From the NCBI GenBank assembly GCA_025056515.1, contig JANWWB010000051.1, positions 1 to 17,029 on the forward strand: DNA of 17,029 bases. The letters run 5' to 3'. This document shows, one piece after another, positions 1 through 7,042 of the stretch. This DNA comes from Anaerolineales bacterium (GTDB taxonomy: Bacteria > Chloroflexota > Anaerolineae > Anaerolineales > Villigracilaceae). A program made the position numbers and the translations under genes. The notes beneath the pieces were generated by a model, which saw only the letters and a list, made by a program, of their open reading frames with translations, did no database searches and was not told the DNA's origin. The first letter of the stretch is position 1; each line of letters starts with the position of its first letter.

Positions 1-713
1 ATCAGCCAAATTTCTGGTTCGCCAGAGCGATTGGAGACAAAAGCAATCTGTCGCCCTCGTGGCGACCAGACTGGAGAGGAATCTAGAAAAGAGTCGCTTG
101 TCACGAGAATCGGTGCGGCGTTGGGATCAGCAACGGGGCGAATGGCAATCTCTAAGCTGTTTTGGCCATATGTCTCATAAACCAGCCAGACACCATCTGG
201 GGACCAAGAGGGCGCCGCATCGTAGGCAAGTGTGTCGGTCAGACGTAGGATACCGCCATCCTGTAAGTTGAGCAGGTAGAGGTCCCAATATCCGTTTTGA
301 CGGGAAGAATAGGCCACCCATGTCCCATCGGGACTAATAGCGGGAGTGATGTCATCCCATTGTCCGTTGGTCAGGCGAGTTAGAGGAAGCGAGTCAGGAG
401 CATAAGCGAAGAGGTGATAGTAACCGCCCTCTGCCAAAGACAAGATAAACGTGCCGGTCGGTTGCGGTGTACTTGGAGGAGTGACTTCTACCGGCGCGGT
501 GATGATCCAGGGAGTCTGGGTTGGCACAGGGGAGGGCGTTTCTGTAATTGTGGCTGTCTCGGACGGAGTAGAGGTCGAGGTAGGTGGACTGGAGATCGGG
601 AGACAAGATGCAAGCAGGCTTGTGAGGAAAATACAAAGCAAAAAACACAAGGCAAGCAGTGCATTGCGCGTTCGAAGCAATAGAGTTGGGATGGCATCGT
701 CAATGGGTATCAT
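1..713 (-). CDS. TolB-like beta-propeller lipoprotein, partial (C-terminus beyond window)
   Basis: The frame is open from an ATG at 713-711 down to base 1 (237 codons) and runs off the window, so the C-terminus is missing. The N-terminus is a lipoprotein signal: an Arg-containing region, a Leu/Cys/Phe-rich core and a lipobox LLASC with the lipidated Cys at about residue 37. A Ser/Thr/Pro/Glu-rich neck of about 50 residues follows. Then come repeated TolB/PD40 propeller blades, visible as SPDGTWVAYSS, SPDGVWLVYET and SPRGRQIAFVS, each preceded by Leu/Thr-Asp/Asn strands. Such proteins are surface-anchored propellers; the ligand cannot be told. The ATG overlaps the TGA of the upstream gene (ATGA at 713-710), so the two are probably translationally coupled. 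TolB itself is not implied: no Pal/TolA genes are here and the protein is a lipoprotein. Confidence 0.85.
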   Translation of the reverse strand, partial: MIPIDDAIPTLLLRTRNALLALCFLLCIFLTSLLASCLPISSPPTSTSTPSETATITETPSPVPTQTPWIITAPVEVTPPSTPQPTGTFILSLAEGGYYHLFAYAPDSLPLTRLTNGQWDDITPAISPDGTWVAYSSRQNGYWDLYLLNLQDGGILRLTDTLAYDAAPSWSPDGVWLVYETYGQNSLEIAIRPVADPNAAPILVTSDSFLDSSPVWSPRGRQIAFVSNRSGEPEIWL

Positions 714-1066
714 GCAGACAGGGGGATATCGAAGGTGATCTGGCGACGGTCAATTTCACCGATGTCAGGATAGAGAAGGATGGCTGTGAGCGTGAGAGGT
801 GAGATGACTGTGTCTTGCTTATTCCGTATGTGCATGGTCAGTTCAAGCGACCAGCTCATCGGCTCGATGAGGCTGACCGAGCCACAGGGTAGGCCTTGTC
901 GATCGGTAAGTTCTAGCTCAAGCTCAGGACGTTTTTGAAAGGGGGTGATTTCAAGACGAATGCGCAGGCGTCGGCCATCAGGGTAGGATTCGACATGCAG
1001 TGCAAGGATGCGCATTTTCTCCGGTGGGAGGCGTTCAATCTTCGGGTCGAGGAAGAAGGGATTCAT
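710..1066 (-). CDS. Small conserved-type hypothetical protein, predicted beta-sandwich
   Basis: 118 residues from the ATG at 1066. I do not recognise the family. It has no signal peptide or membrane span. The sequence alternates hydrophobic and polar residues (RILALHVESY, RLRIRLEITP, LELELTDRQG, WSLELTMHIR, LTLTAILLYP), which suggests an immunoglobulin-like or other all-beta fold. An in-frame TTG at 1108 would add 14 residues, but it falls within the T-run of a terminator-like hairpin. The ATG start is preferred because a TATAAT lies at 1079-1074, directly upstream. No good Shine-Dalgarno sequence precedes either start, so a leaderless message is possible. It is coupled by ATGA overlap to the TolB-like lipoprotein, so the two products probably act together. 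Confidence 0.65.
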   Translation of the reverse strand: MNPFFLDPKIERLPPEKMRILALHVESYPDGRRLRIRLEITPFQKRPELELELTDRQGLPCGSVSLIEPMSWSLELTMHIRNKQDTVISPLTLTAILLYPDIGEIDRRQITFDIPLSA

Positions 1067-1073
1067 GAGGGAA

Positions 1074-1079
1074 ATTATA
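1074..1079 (-). promoter_or_regulatory. Possible -10 element giving a leaderless transcript
   Basis: TATAAT reads on the minus strand at 1079-1074, only 7 bases before the ATG at 1066. Transcription from it would start at or next to the A of the start codon. No convincing -35 hexamer sits 16-18 bases upstream (the best is CATGAG), so the call is tentative. Confidence 0.35.
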
Positions 1080-1102
1080 AACGATTCTCTACGGTGCTCA
1101 TG

Positions 1103-1175
1103 AAACAAAAAGGTCAGTCATCAGGTGCGCGTTTGCAATGAGCAAACCAACAAAAAGTGAGCCAAATGACTGACC
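1103..1175 (-). terminator. Terminator- or attenuator-like inverted repeat
   Basis: A perfect 10-bp inverted repeat, GGTCAGTCAT / ATGACTGACC, pairs 1175-1166 with 1121-1112. On the minus strand it is followed at once by TTTTTGTTT (1111-1103). The 44-base loop contains a second 6-bp hairpin, GTTTGC-5 nt-GCAAAC (1131-1147). The orientation fits a Rho-independent stop for transcripts coming from the membrane genes at 2247-1383. The loop is much longer than in a usual terminator, so an attenuator or a protein-binding site is an alternative. Confidence 0.5.
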
Positions 1176-1382
1176 GCTACTCTAAGTACATACAAGTTTT
1201 GAAAGTTCCGCAAGAAGTTTTGAGATGAATTGCATCCAAGTCACATGTTGCTCTTTGAGATTCTGATTGTCAACATCGTGATTGGCCGAAAAGTGGAATA
1301 GTCAGCTGTGGATGCTCATCACCAAGATGAGGTGAAACGTTCATCAGGAAGTGATTTAGGAGAGCCAAGCGCTTTTGGATGA
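1176..1382. other. Intergenic stretch without a recognised gene
   Basis: Together with 1067-1175 this is a gap of about 315 bases between genes. A TTGACA hexamer occurs on the minus strand near 1290-1285, but the sequence 17 bases downstream (CAACAT) is a poor -10. The short reading frames that enter this stretch show no family signature. Confidence 0.5.
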
Positions 1383-1838
1383 TTATCGTTTCCAGGGGGG
1401 AGCAATCACCAACAAAACGGCAACGAATGTCTCTGCCAGCAATATCCAGGCCAACAGACTGGCAATAAAGAGCATGCTGGAACTCAAAGCATCCCGTTGG
1501 ATCCAAAGTGCAAACCAGACAACCATTCCACCCAACATCCATGCAAGCATCCATCCCCACTGCCAGCGGCGTGAGGGTTGCCAAAGACGCTTCAGCATCG
1601 TCAGTCCGGCCATTCCACCTACTAATCCTGCTAACGCCCCTGCGAGGGGAAGGAAGAGATATTCTACCGTGGAGATAAGGATATCTAAATCTCCACCACC
1701 TGTCATGGCGAAGACAACAGAAGCTGCAAGCAGGAGAGAAAAACCAAATGCCAAAACAACCGTTGCTATCACGGCTACGAGACCGCTACCCAACCCCACC
1801 AATCCAAAGAGAACCGCGTCATGCCACTGCCGTCTCAT
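1383..1838 (-). CDS. Small multi-span membrane protein, function unknown
   Basis: 151 residues, not recognised as a named family. The sequence shows about four hydrophobic segments: residues about 9-43, 59-82, 94-112 and 119-145. They are rich in Gly, Ala, Leu and Trp, with a short basic loop (RLWQPSRRWQWG) between the second and third. The C-terminus ends in a short basic stretch (PPWKR). There is no catalytic motif. It begins 19 bases after the stop of the preceding small membrane gene and has no clear Shine-Dalgarno, which suggests it is read as the second gene of a two-gene unit driven by the promoter at 2337-2309. A small integral membrane accessory protein is all that can be said. Confidence 0.7.
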   Translation of the reverse strand: MRRQWHDAVLFGLVGLGSGLVAVIATVVLAFGFSLLLAASVVFAMTGGGDLDILISTVEYLFLPLAGALAGLVGGMAGLTMLKRLWQPSRRWQWGWMLAWMLGGMVVWFALWIQRDALSSSMLFIASLLAWILLAETFVAVLLVIAPPWKR

Positions 1839-1857
1839 GCTAAATCATGCCCGAGAT

Positions 1858-2247
1858 TCAACACCCACCCATTCGGATACAACTAGACGAAAACCAAAAG
1901 AATAACAATATAGGCAAAAACACGCAGAGAAAAGAAGCTATCCCCAAGCTAATTCCTATGATAGCGGTGGATTTCGATGTTACATCATCAGGCGAGCGCT
2001 TTCGCAATGACAAAATCCCTAGTAGAATACCAAGCGGCGCAGTTCCCCAAAGACACAAAGGAACAACGTAATTTACAATATTGGATGCTTCCATCCCCAA
2101 CGTTGCCATCAGAACGTTATTCAACACTAAACCTAACACCAGGACTGCCCCACATGGAAGAAGAAAACCGAGAATACCCCCTACGAGACTGGCTTTCGCT
2201 AAAAGATTACCTGTGCCTGGTTGGGGTGGTTGATCTTCCTTTTCCAT
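1858..2247 (-). CDS. DUF4190-like small membrane protein
   Basis: 129 residues. The N-terminus is hydrophilic (MEKEDQPPQPGTGN). Three hydrophobic segments follow, at about 17-48, 62-81 and 94-119. The arrangement LLGILSLRKRSPDDV, then AIIGISLGIASF resembles DUF4190-type proteins, in which a Gly-rich span, a basic loop and a second Gly-rich span follow each other. That family has no settled function. The start is supported by GGAG at 2258-2255, seven bases before the ATG, and by a strong promoter about 60 bases upstream. The C-terminus has a Cys pair (CIRMGGC). Confidence 0.75.
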   Translation of the reverse strand: MEKEDQPPQPGTGNLLAKASLVGGILGFLLPCGAVLVLGLVLNNVLMATLGMEASNIVNYVVPLCLWGTAPLGILLGILSLRKRSPDDVTSKSTAIIGISLGIASFLCVFLPILLFFWFSSSCIRMGGC

Positions 2248-2271
2248 TTTTCAGCTCCAAGAAAGTTTGCA

Positions 2272-2284
2272 ACCTACTAGGTAG
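2272..2284. promoter_or_regulatory. Small palindrome in the 5' leader of the membrane-gene pair
   Basis: CCTAC-TAG-GTAGG: 5-bp arms around three bases, lying between the predicted transcription start (about 2302) and the ribosome binding site. It could be a short hairpin or an operator half-site pair. It is weak evidence on its own. Confidence 0.25.
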
Positions 2285-2308
2285 GATGCTTGTGCCTTAA
2301 TTTGTTAT

Positions 2309-2337
2309 ATTTTAATAAATTTGACCCGTTTTGTCAA
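2309..2337 (-). promoter_or_regulatory. Strong sigma70-type promoter for the membrane-gene pair
   Basis: On the minus strand TTGACA (2337-2332) is followed, after a 17-base spacer, by TAAAAT (2314-2309). The -35 hexamer is perfect, the -10 matches five of six bases and the spacing is optimal. The surrounding sequence is AT-rich. The predicted start near 2302 leaves a leader of about 55 bases before the ATG at 2247, which has a good GGAG ribosome binding site. Confidence 0.75.
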
Positions 2338-2739
2338 CTTAATACTTTGAACTGTGAACTTTTGCGAGAAGAGGAGGATTGGAAGAGAATTTCGTCATTT
2401 TCTAGGAGACCGGAACTAGGATATGAACTTTTGTGAAACAGCGCGATGTTCCGGGTTTTGAAAGGGGATTTTTACACTCTATCTGATATACAACAGGGGC
2501 CGAACAAGCGGTACGAATGGGCGAATGTTGAGATGAGTTCGTTTGCCGTGTTTTTCACCAGAACCTTTCGTTTTTGGTCTACTGTCGGAGTTTGCCAAGG
2601 GGTCGAGGGCGCGCGAAGGAAGGTCAATATATGTGACCCATTAAATCAAGCGATCCCACGCCTCATAAGCCTGTGGTTCTGGCTTTTTTTGGTTCCCCCT
2701 TCAAATAGTTTTTCAAACAAATCTGTCCGAGCATACTGG
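2338..2739. other. Intergenic region downstream of the signalling run, no convincing gene
   Basis: About 400 bases. A 103-codon frame on the plus strand (2446-2757) has no recognisable motif and overlaps the end of the minus-strand receiver gene, so I do not accept it. The region holds a 17-base palindrome-like site GGTCA-7 nt-TGACC at 2622-2638 and a repeated TGAACTTTTG (near 2355 and 2424). A small AAGCC-9 nt-GGCTT hairpin followed by Ts (2667-2690) is oriented for the plus strand only. No clear terminator for the signalling run is visible after 2740 on the minus strand. Confidence 0.5.
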
Positions 2740-3120
2740 CTAACTCTCGGAAGGTAACAGGCCTTCGACTTGCGCCCAAAGCTCACGAATGTTGATGGGC
2801 TTGGCCATGTACACATCGCATCCTGCTTCGAGCGCTTTTTCGGCATCGCCTTTGAGCGCGTTAGCGGTGATGGCGATAATTGGAATGTATGCCAGCGATG
2901 TTTTTTTATGGTGACGCAGACGGCGAGCAATTTCATAACCATCAATATCCGGTAGGTTGATGTCTAACAAAATCAAATCAACGTTTTCGCGTTCAGCGAT
3001 TTCTAGACCTTGTTGTCCCGTTGTGGCCTCTAAGAGACGATAGCCACGGGCTTCCAAGGCTCGTTTGACCAAAAGCATATTATCGGCATTATCTTCAATG
3101 TAAAGGATAACATTGCCCAT
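2740..3120 (-). CDS. Single-domain response regulator (receiver only)
   Basis: 126 residues made entirely of one receiver domain. Visible residues: acidic pocket E9/D10 in YIEDN, phosphoacceptor D53 in LLLDINLPDIDGYE, switch threonine T85 in AITAN and conserved lysine K107 in MAKPIN. All sites needed for phosphorylation are present. The YIEDNxxN opening resembles DivK- and Spo0F-like stand-alone receivers, which shuttle phosphate or act as allosteric partners. It is the last gene of the run, 21 bases after its close paralogue. The ribosome binding site is weak (AGAG). With no output domain, it must act on a partner protein or pass phosphate on. Confidence 0.92.
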   Translation of the reverse strand: MGNVILYIEDNADNMLLVKRALEARGYRLLEATTGQQGLEIAERENVDLILLDINLPDIDGYEIARRLRHHKKTSLAYIPIIAITANALKGDAEKALEAGCDVYMAKPINIRELWAQVEGLLPSES

Positions 3121-3141
3121 ATCGAAACTCTTTACGCGTTT

Positions 3142-3528
3142 TTAGGAATGTGAAGAAGACGAAAGATAGGATTCGATTTTTTCGCAGAGAGCAAAGACAT
3201 CAACCGGCTTAGTGATAAATTCTGTGGCTCCGGCTTGCAAAGCTTTTTCCATATCGGAGTGTTGAACATTGGCTGTAAGAATGAGAATAGGAATTCGGGA
3301 GGCATAAGGAAGATGACTTTGACGGATTCTACGGGTCACTTCATAGCCATCAATATCTGGAAGGTTAATATCCAAAAGGACTAAGTCAATCGGTTCGGAA
3401 GTGATGATTTTTAAGCCTTCTTGCCCACTAAATGCCTGGTGTAGGATGAAGCCGCTGCAGTCCATCACACGCTTGATCAGCATCATATTATCTGGATTAT
3501 CTTCGATGTAGAGAATGGTTCTGCCCAT
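3142..3528 (-). CDS. Single-domain response regulator, paralogue of the next gene
   Basis: 128 residues from the ATG at 3528; the frame extends upstream to 3552, but that part overlaps the preceding gene and the internal ATG aligns with the start of the paralogue. Receiver residues: E9/D10, D53 in LLLDINLPDIDGYE, T85 in LTAN and K107 in ITKP. These occupy the same positions as in the 2740-3120 protein, and both begin MG..ILYIEDN..NM, so the pair looks like a tandem duplication. The start lies one base after the stop of the PLP enzyme-receiver fusion, with GGAG about ten bases upstream inside that gene. Tight coupling with the fusion suggests a shared pathway. Confidence 0.92.
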   Translation of the reverse strand: MGRTILYIEDNPDNMMLIKRVMDCSGFILHQAFSGQEGLKIITSEPIDLVLLDINLPDIDGYEVTRRIRQSHLPYASRIPILILTANVQHSDMEKALQAGATEFITKPVDVFALCEKIESYLSSSSHS

Positions 3529-3529
3529 A

Positions 3530-5173
3530 TCATCTGCTCTCCTTCTCCTCAATCGCTTGTACGACCTGTTCTACAAACTTGCGGGGAGGAAGTGATCCTT
3601 TCTGATAGAGAGCTTGAATATGGCCGTTGAGGCGTTCACGTTCTTCTGGGGTAATATCTTTGGCGCTGACGACTACAATCGGAATATGCGCCGTACGTGG
3701 GTCGAGTTTTAATTCTTCAACGAGACCAAAGCCATCAATTCCCGGCATCATAAGGTCTGTAATAATCAGGTCTGGTAATTTCTGGCGGGCAATGGTTAAG
3801 CCTTCCCAGCCATCTTTAGCGCGAAAAACACGATAGGCTTTCCGAGCTTCTAACAGGCGACGGATAAGCAAGGCATCATCATCGTTGTCGTCGATCAGCA
3901 AAACGGTCGTGGCTTTTTCATCCAAATTTTCAAGAGCCGCCTGAAGGCCTTCGCGTGGCGCCGGAGCTTGTCCCTCACTGAGGTGAACATCCACGGCCCA
4001 TTGGTCGCCTAGGACGTGTTTTTCGACTGGGAAAGTATGGCCGGTGCAATTGACAACAACCAACTCCTCTGGAGAAATCACGCCTTGTTTGAGTAGTTTT
4101 TCGAGGCCGGCAAAAGCAACCGCCGCAGCAGGTTCGACAGCCATCCCTTCACTTTTAGCCAGAGCACGCATGGCATCAAAGGCTTGGGCATCGGAGACTG
4201 CTTCCATCACACCGCCGTATTTTTGGGTTATATTCCAAAGGTGGGTGTATGAGGCGCCTGGGTCGCCTGTCGAAAGGATGATGATAGAAGTGTCTGGGAT
4301 GACCGGTTCCGCAACCGATTTGCCGGCCTTGAATGCGCGCACCATGGGAGCACAACCCTCAGCTTGAATGACTGCCAGTTTGGGAATCTGATCGATCAAC
4401 CCCATCCGTAACATCTCTTCAAAGCCCTGGTAGACGCCAATCGGTCCCATGCCACCGCTGACGGACTGGATATACCAATCCGGCGCTCGCCAAGCGAGTT
4501 GCTCGACAATTTCGTAGGCGATGGTCTTCATGGATTCGCGTGCTGGGATGGAATGGGCGCCCCGGTCAAGCAAAAGATGCCGTCGTTGGGCAAATTGGGC
4601 AGCGATTTGTTTGGTTTGATCATAGTTGCCGCTTACTCGGATAACTTCGGCGCCAAAGAGAGCCGCTTCGCGCAGTTTTTCTTGGGGTACTAAGCTTGTC
4701 ATAAATACCCAAAGTTTGATACCTGCGCGTGCGCAAGCGGCCGCATAGGCAACTGCAGCGTTACCCGTCGAGGCAATCACGGCTTCCTTGATGCCGTTTT
4801 CCACCATTGCAGCGACTGCGCTGGCTGCTTGTCGGTCTTTGAAGGAACTGGTCGGGCCGTAGCGCTCATCTTTGATGTATATCCGTGAATGTCCTAGGGC
4901 AGGTGCATAACGTTGAGAAAGCCACAGCGGCGTCCCACCGGCCGGATATAGGTCAATGGCCGAGGGGTTTTCGATGGGAAGGACATCTTGATAGCGCCAC
5001 ATGTTGGCCGGTCGCCCAGGCAAACCGCGCAAAATCTCTCGCTTGAAAGTGGCATAATCGTAGCGCGTCTCCATCCATTGGGCGCCACACCGTTCACATT
5101 TCGGGACGACAAAAGGTTGGTATGGTTGTTGATGATTGCAAGAGGTGCATTCCAAATATAACGGGCGGGCCAT
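3530..5173 (-). CDS. Threonine-synthase-like PLP enzyme fused to a C-terminal receiver domain
   Basis: 547 residues. The N-terminus is a Cys4 zinc ribbon (C9, C12, C26, C29). Residues about 75-395 form a fold-type II PLP enzyme. SSFKDR places the Schiff-base lysine at K112, STGNAA is at 135-140, and the phosphate-binding loop SGGMGP is at 239-244. This layout matches the zinc-ribbon ThrC type (phosphohomoserine to threonine, cytosolic). Substrate assignment is inference: relatives acting on other phosphorylated amino acids look similar. A linker of about 25 residues leads to a complete receiver domain (about 421-541) with D428/D429, phosphoacceptor D473 in ITDLMMPGIDG, S503 and K525. ThrC enzymes of this type are normally about 350-410 residues and lack a receiver. 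The gene starts 3 bases after the histidine kinase stop and ends one base before a stand-alone receiver, so the kinase is the obvious phosphate donor. Regulation of the enzyme by phosphorylation is a hypothesis. AAGGTAA precedes the ATG. Confidence 0.9.
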   Translation of the reverse strand: MARPLYLECTSCNHQQPYQPFVVPKCERCGAQWMETRYDYATFKREILRGLPGRPANMWRYQDVLPIENPSAIDLYPAGGTPLWLSQRYAPALGHSRIYIKDERYGPTSSFKDRQAASAVAAMVENGIKEAVIASTGNAAVAYAAACARAGIKLWVFMTSLVPQEKLREAALFGAEVIRVSGNYDQTKQIAAQFAQRRHLLLDRGAHSIPARESMKTIAYEIVEQLAWRAPDWYIQSVSGGMGPIGVYQGFEEMLRMGLIDQIPKLAVIQAEGCAPMVRAFKAGKSVAEPVIPDTSIIILSTGDPGASYTHLWNITQKYGGVMEAVSDAQAFDAMRALAKSEGMAVEPAAAVAFAGLEKLLKQGVISPEELVVVNCTGHTFPVEKHVLGDQWAVDVHLSEGQAPAPREGLQAALENLDEKATTVLLIDDNDDDALLIRRLLEARKAYRVFRAKDGWEGLTIARQKLPDLIITDLMMPGIDGFGLVEELKLDPRTAHIPIVVVSAKDITPEERERLNGHIQALYQKGSLPPRKFVEQVVQAIEEKESR

Positions 5174-5176
5174 AGG

Positions 5177-7030
5177 TTACCTTGTTCTCTTTTCAACCAC
5201 CTCGGTTGATTTAGCTTTAAGTGGTAGTTCGATGTAGAATACGGATCCTTGTCCGGGTATACCCGCACTTTCAGCCCACATGCGTCCGCCATGTAGTTCC
5301 ACCAGACGACGACTGATGGGCAAGCCCAGACCGGTTCCGCCGACTTTGCGCGTAGTGGATGTATCCACCTGGGAAAATTCTTGAAAGATTTTTTCTAGTT
5401 GGTCTTCAGGAATACCGATCCCTGTATCCGTTACTGTGATCAGAACTTTTTCCTCAGGTACGCGCGCGGCATGGACTGAGACATAGCCTCTTTCGGTGAA
5501 CTTAATGGCATTGTTAACAACATTCAATAGGACTTGCTTGATACGGGTTTCGTCGGCTACGAGAACGACATCGCGCTCTGTATCTGGTTCCAGCATCAGT
5601 GCCAGCCCTTTGCTGTTTGCCATGGGAGTGGTTATATTCAGCACATTTTGAATCAAATCGTACAGATTGAATTGATCGAAATAGAGATTCATTCGACCTG
5701 CTTCAATCTTGGCCATGTCAAGCACATCGTTAATCAGCGCTAAAAGATGTTGGCCGTTTTTCTGAATCAGGCGTAAATCGTTCTCCATCTCAGGGGTTAG
5801 GGGGCCGTCAATGCCTTCCAAGATAACATCAGCAAAACCGAGAATGGAGTTGAGCGGTGTGCGTAACTCATGACTCATGTTGGCCAGAAACGCTGACTTC
5901 AGCCGGTCGAGTTCTTGGAGTTCTAAGGCACGCTTTTGCAATTCTTCTGTTAAACGAACGGTTTCCAAGTGTAAACTTACCTGGGCAGCAATTGTTTGCA
6001 TGAGCTCGGTCATTTCAGGAGACATTTCTTCTAGACCGGCAACTGCCATCTCTCCTATGGGTTCGCCTCGCACCGTCAAAGGAACACTGTAACTTATCGG
6101 ACCAGGTGGTTCTTGTAGGGGTAGGACGCGGTTTAAGTCATATAGAAAAGCCAACGAAGTCTTCTCTTTGTCTTTTGCAAATTCTTGCCAAGATTGACGC
6201 GTGAGGCGACGAGTCGCAGCTTCAGCTTCTGCGCGTGCTCGTGTGGCCTCGGCTAGCAAGCGAAGGTTTTCTGTTTGCTGGGCTAGTTGGCGACTAAGAG
6301 CATGGATAAAAGCTTTATCCTCTTCTGTCAATGGGTATTCTGGGTCAGCCTGAACGGCAATTTGACCAATGTATTCTTCAAGAACTTGTATGTTTGTTTT
6401 GAAATCAACCTCTTCAGGAACTGTTTCGAGCGGCTCTACCGCAGTCTGGTCATATAGAAAGCCAATCCGTTCGTTTTGGTGAATAGCATCCAAGAAGTTA
6501 GCCCAACTTTCATGGACATAGCGCCGCGTGGCTGCTTGTGCCTCAATGCGAGCGCGTTCTGCGGCTTGCAGCAAACGCAAATTTTGAATTTGAAGAGCAA
6601 CTTGACGCGCTAAGGCTTCGGTCAGGGTGATTTCCTCAGAAGACCAACTCTGTTGATGGGGAGGTTCCACAAGGATAGCGCCGATGGACTTATTTTCAGC
6701 GGTCAGAGGAGTATAGAAGGCCCCATGGATATTCAGATTAGAAAGAGGGGCGAGACGCAATGGTTCCAGCTTGCCGTTGCTCCACACGTAACCAATGACT
6801 TCTTTTTCGTAAATACTCACAGGTGAAGTTGGACTTAGGAAACGGTAGCGTTGACGATAGTGCTCAACCGTCTGCAACTGCTCGATTTGAGTTTCCAGTT
6901 CTGTTACGCGGGCGCGCAAAGAGGCAAGCTCTTGCCGCATCAATGTCACGTCAGGATCTGGGTGAAGCAGTAGCTTTTCAATCTCGTCGAATAGTTCTTG
7001 GAGACGATATCTTAGGCGGTCTTCGTTCAT
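5177..7030 (-). CDS. Soluble histidine kinase with repeated degenerate half-GAF modules
   Basis: 617 residues, no membrane span. A coiled-coil-like N-terminus (about 1-62) is followed by three related modules (about 63-157, 168-262 and 273-362), each ending in a helix such as QTENLRLLAEATRARAEAEA. The modules show G(F/Y)(L/V)Y/W..., a PL element and an IGxxxV strand, resembling the second half of a GAF domain. The kinase core is complete: phosphoacceptor H387 in MSHELRTPLNS, N box with N507 in NVVNNAIKFT, G1 DTGIGIP (535-541), F box around F549 and G2 GGTGLGL (564-570). It is the only transmitter in the window and carries no receiver, so its partners are probably the receivers encoded just downstream. 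It starts 12 bases after the six-TM GAF protein, without a visible Shine-Dalgarno, so reinitiation is likely. Signal input is inferred to come through the neighbouring sensors. Confidence 0.93.
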   Translation of the reverse strand: MNEDRLRYRLQELFDEIEKLLLHPDPDVTLMRQELASLRARVTELETQIEQLQTVEHYRQRYRFLSPTSPVSIYEKEVIGYVWSNGKLEPLRLAPLSNLNIHGAFYTPLTAENKSIGAILVEPPHQQSWSSEEITLTEALARQVALQIQNLRLLQAAERARIEAQAATRRYVHESWANFLDAIHQNERIGFLYDQTAVEPLETVPEEVDFKTNIQVLEEYIGQIAVQADPEYPLTEEDKAFIHALSRQLAQQTENLRLLAEATRARAEAEAATRRLTRQSWQEFAKDKEKTSLAFLYDLNRVLPLQEPPGPISYSVPLTVRGEPIGEMAVAGLEEMSPEMTELMQTIAAQVSLHLETVRLTEELQKRALELQELDRLKSAFLANMSHELRTPLNSILGFADVILEGIDGPLTPEMENDLRLIQKNGQHLLALINDVLDMAKIEAGRMNLYFDQFNLYDLIQNVLNITTPMANSKGLALMLEPDTERDVVLVADETRIKQVLLNVVNNAIKFTERGYVSVHAARVPEEKVLITVTDTGIGIPEDQLEKIFQEFSQVDTSTTRKVGGTGLGLPISRRLVELHGGRMWAESAGIPGQGSVFYIELPLKAKSTEVVEKRTR

Positions 7031-7042
7031 GGTTGTGTGAGT

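Noticed and set aside
1270..1584. Minus-strand frame of 104 codons overlapping the 151-residue membrane protein
   Set aside because: It overlaps the membrane gene in another frame and shows no family pattern, while the membrane frame has clear regular hydrophobic spans.
1375..1905. Plus-strand frame of 176 codons
   Set aside because: It lies antisense to two membrane-protein genes and its Pro/Thr/Arg-rich composition is what a shadow of Gly/Leu-rich membrane codons gives.
2667..2690. AAGCC/GGCTT hairpin with a T-run as terminator of the signalling run
   Set aside because: The T-run follows the hairpin on the plus strand only; the run is transcribed on the minus strand, and the stem is just 5 bp.
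2446..2757. Plus-strand frame of 103 codons in the intergenic region
   Set aside because: It has no recognisable motif or composition of a real protein, no ribosome binding site of note, and overlaps the end of the well-supported receiver gene on the other strand.
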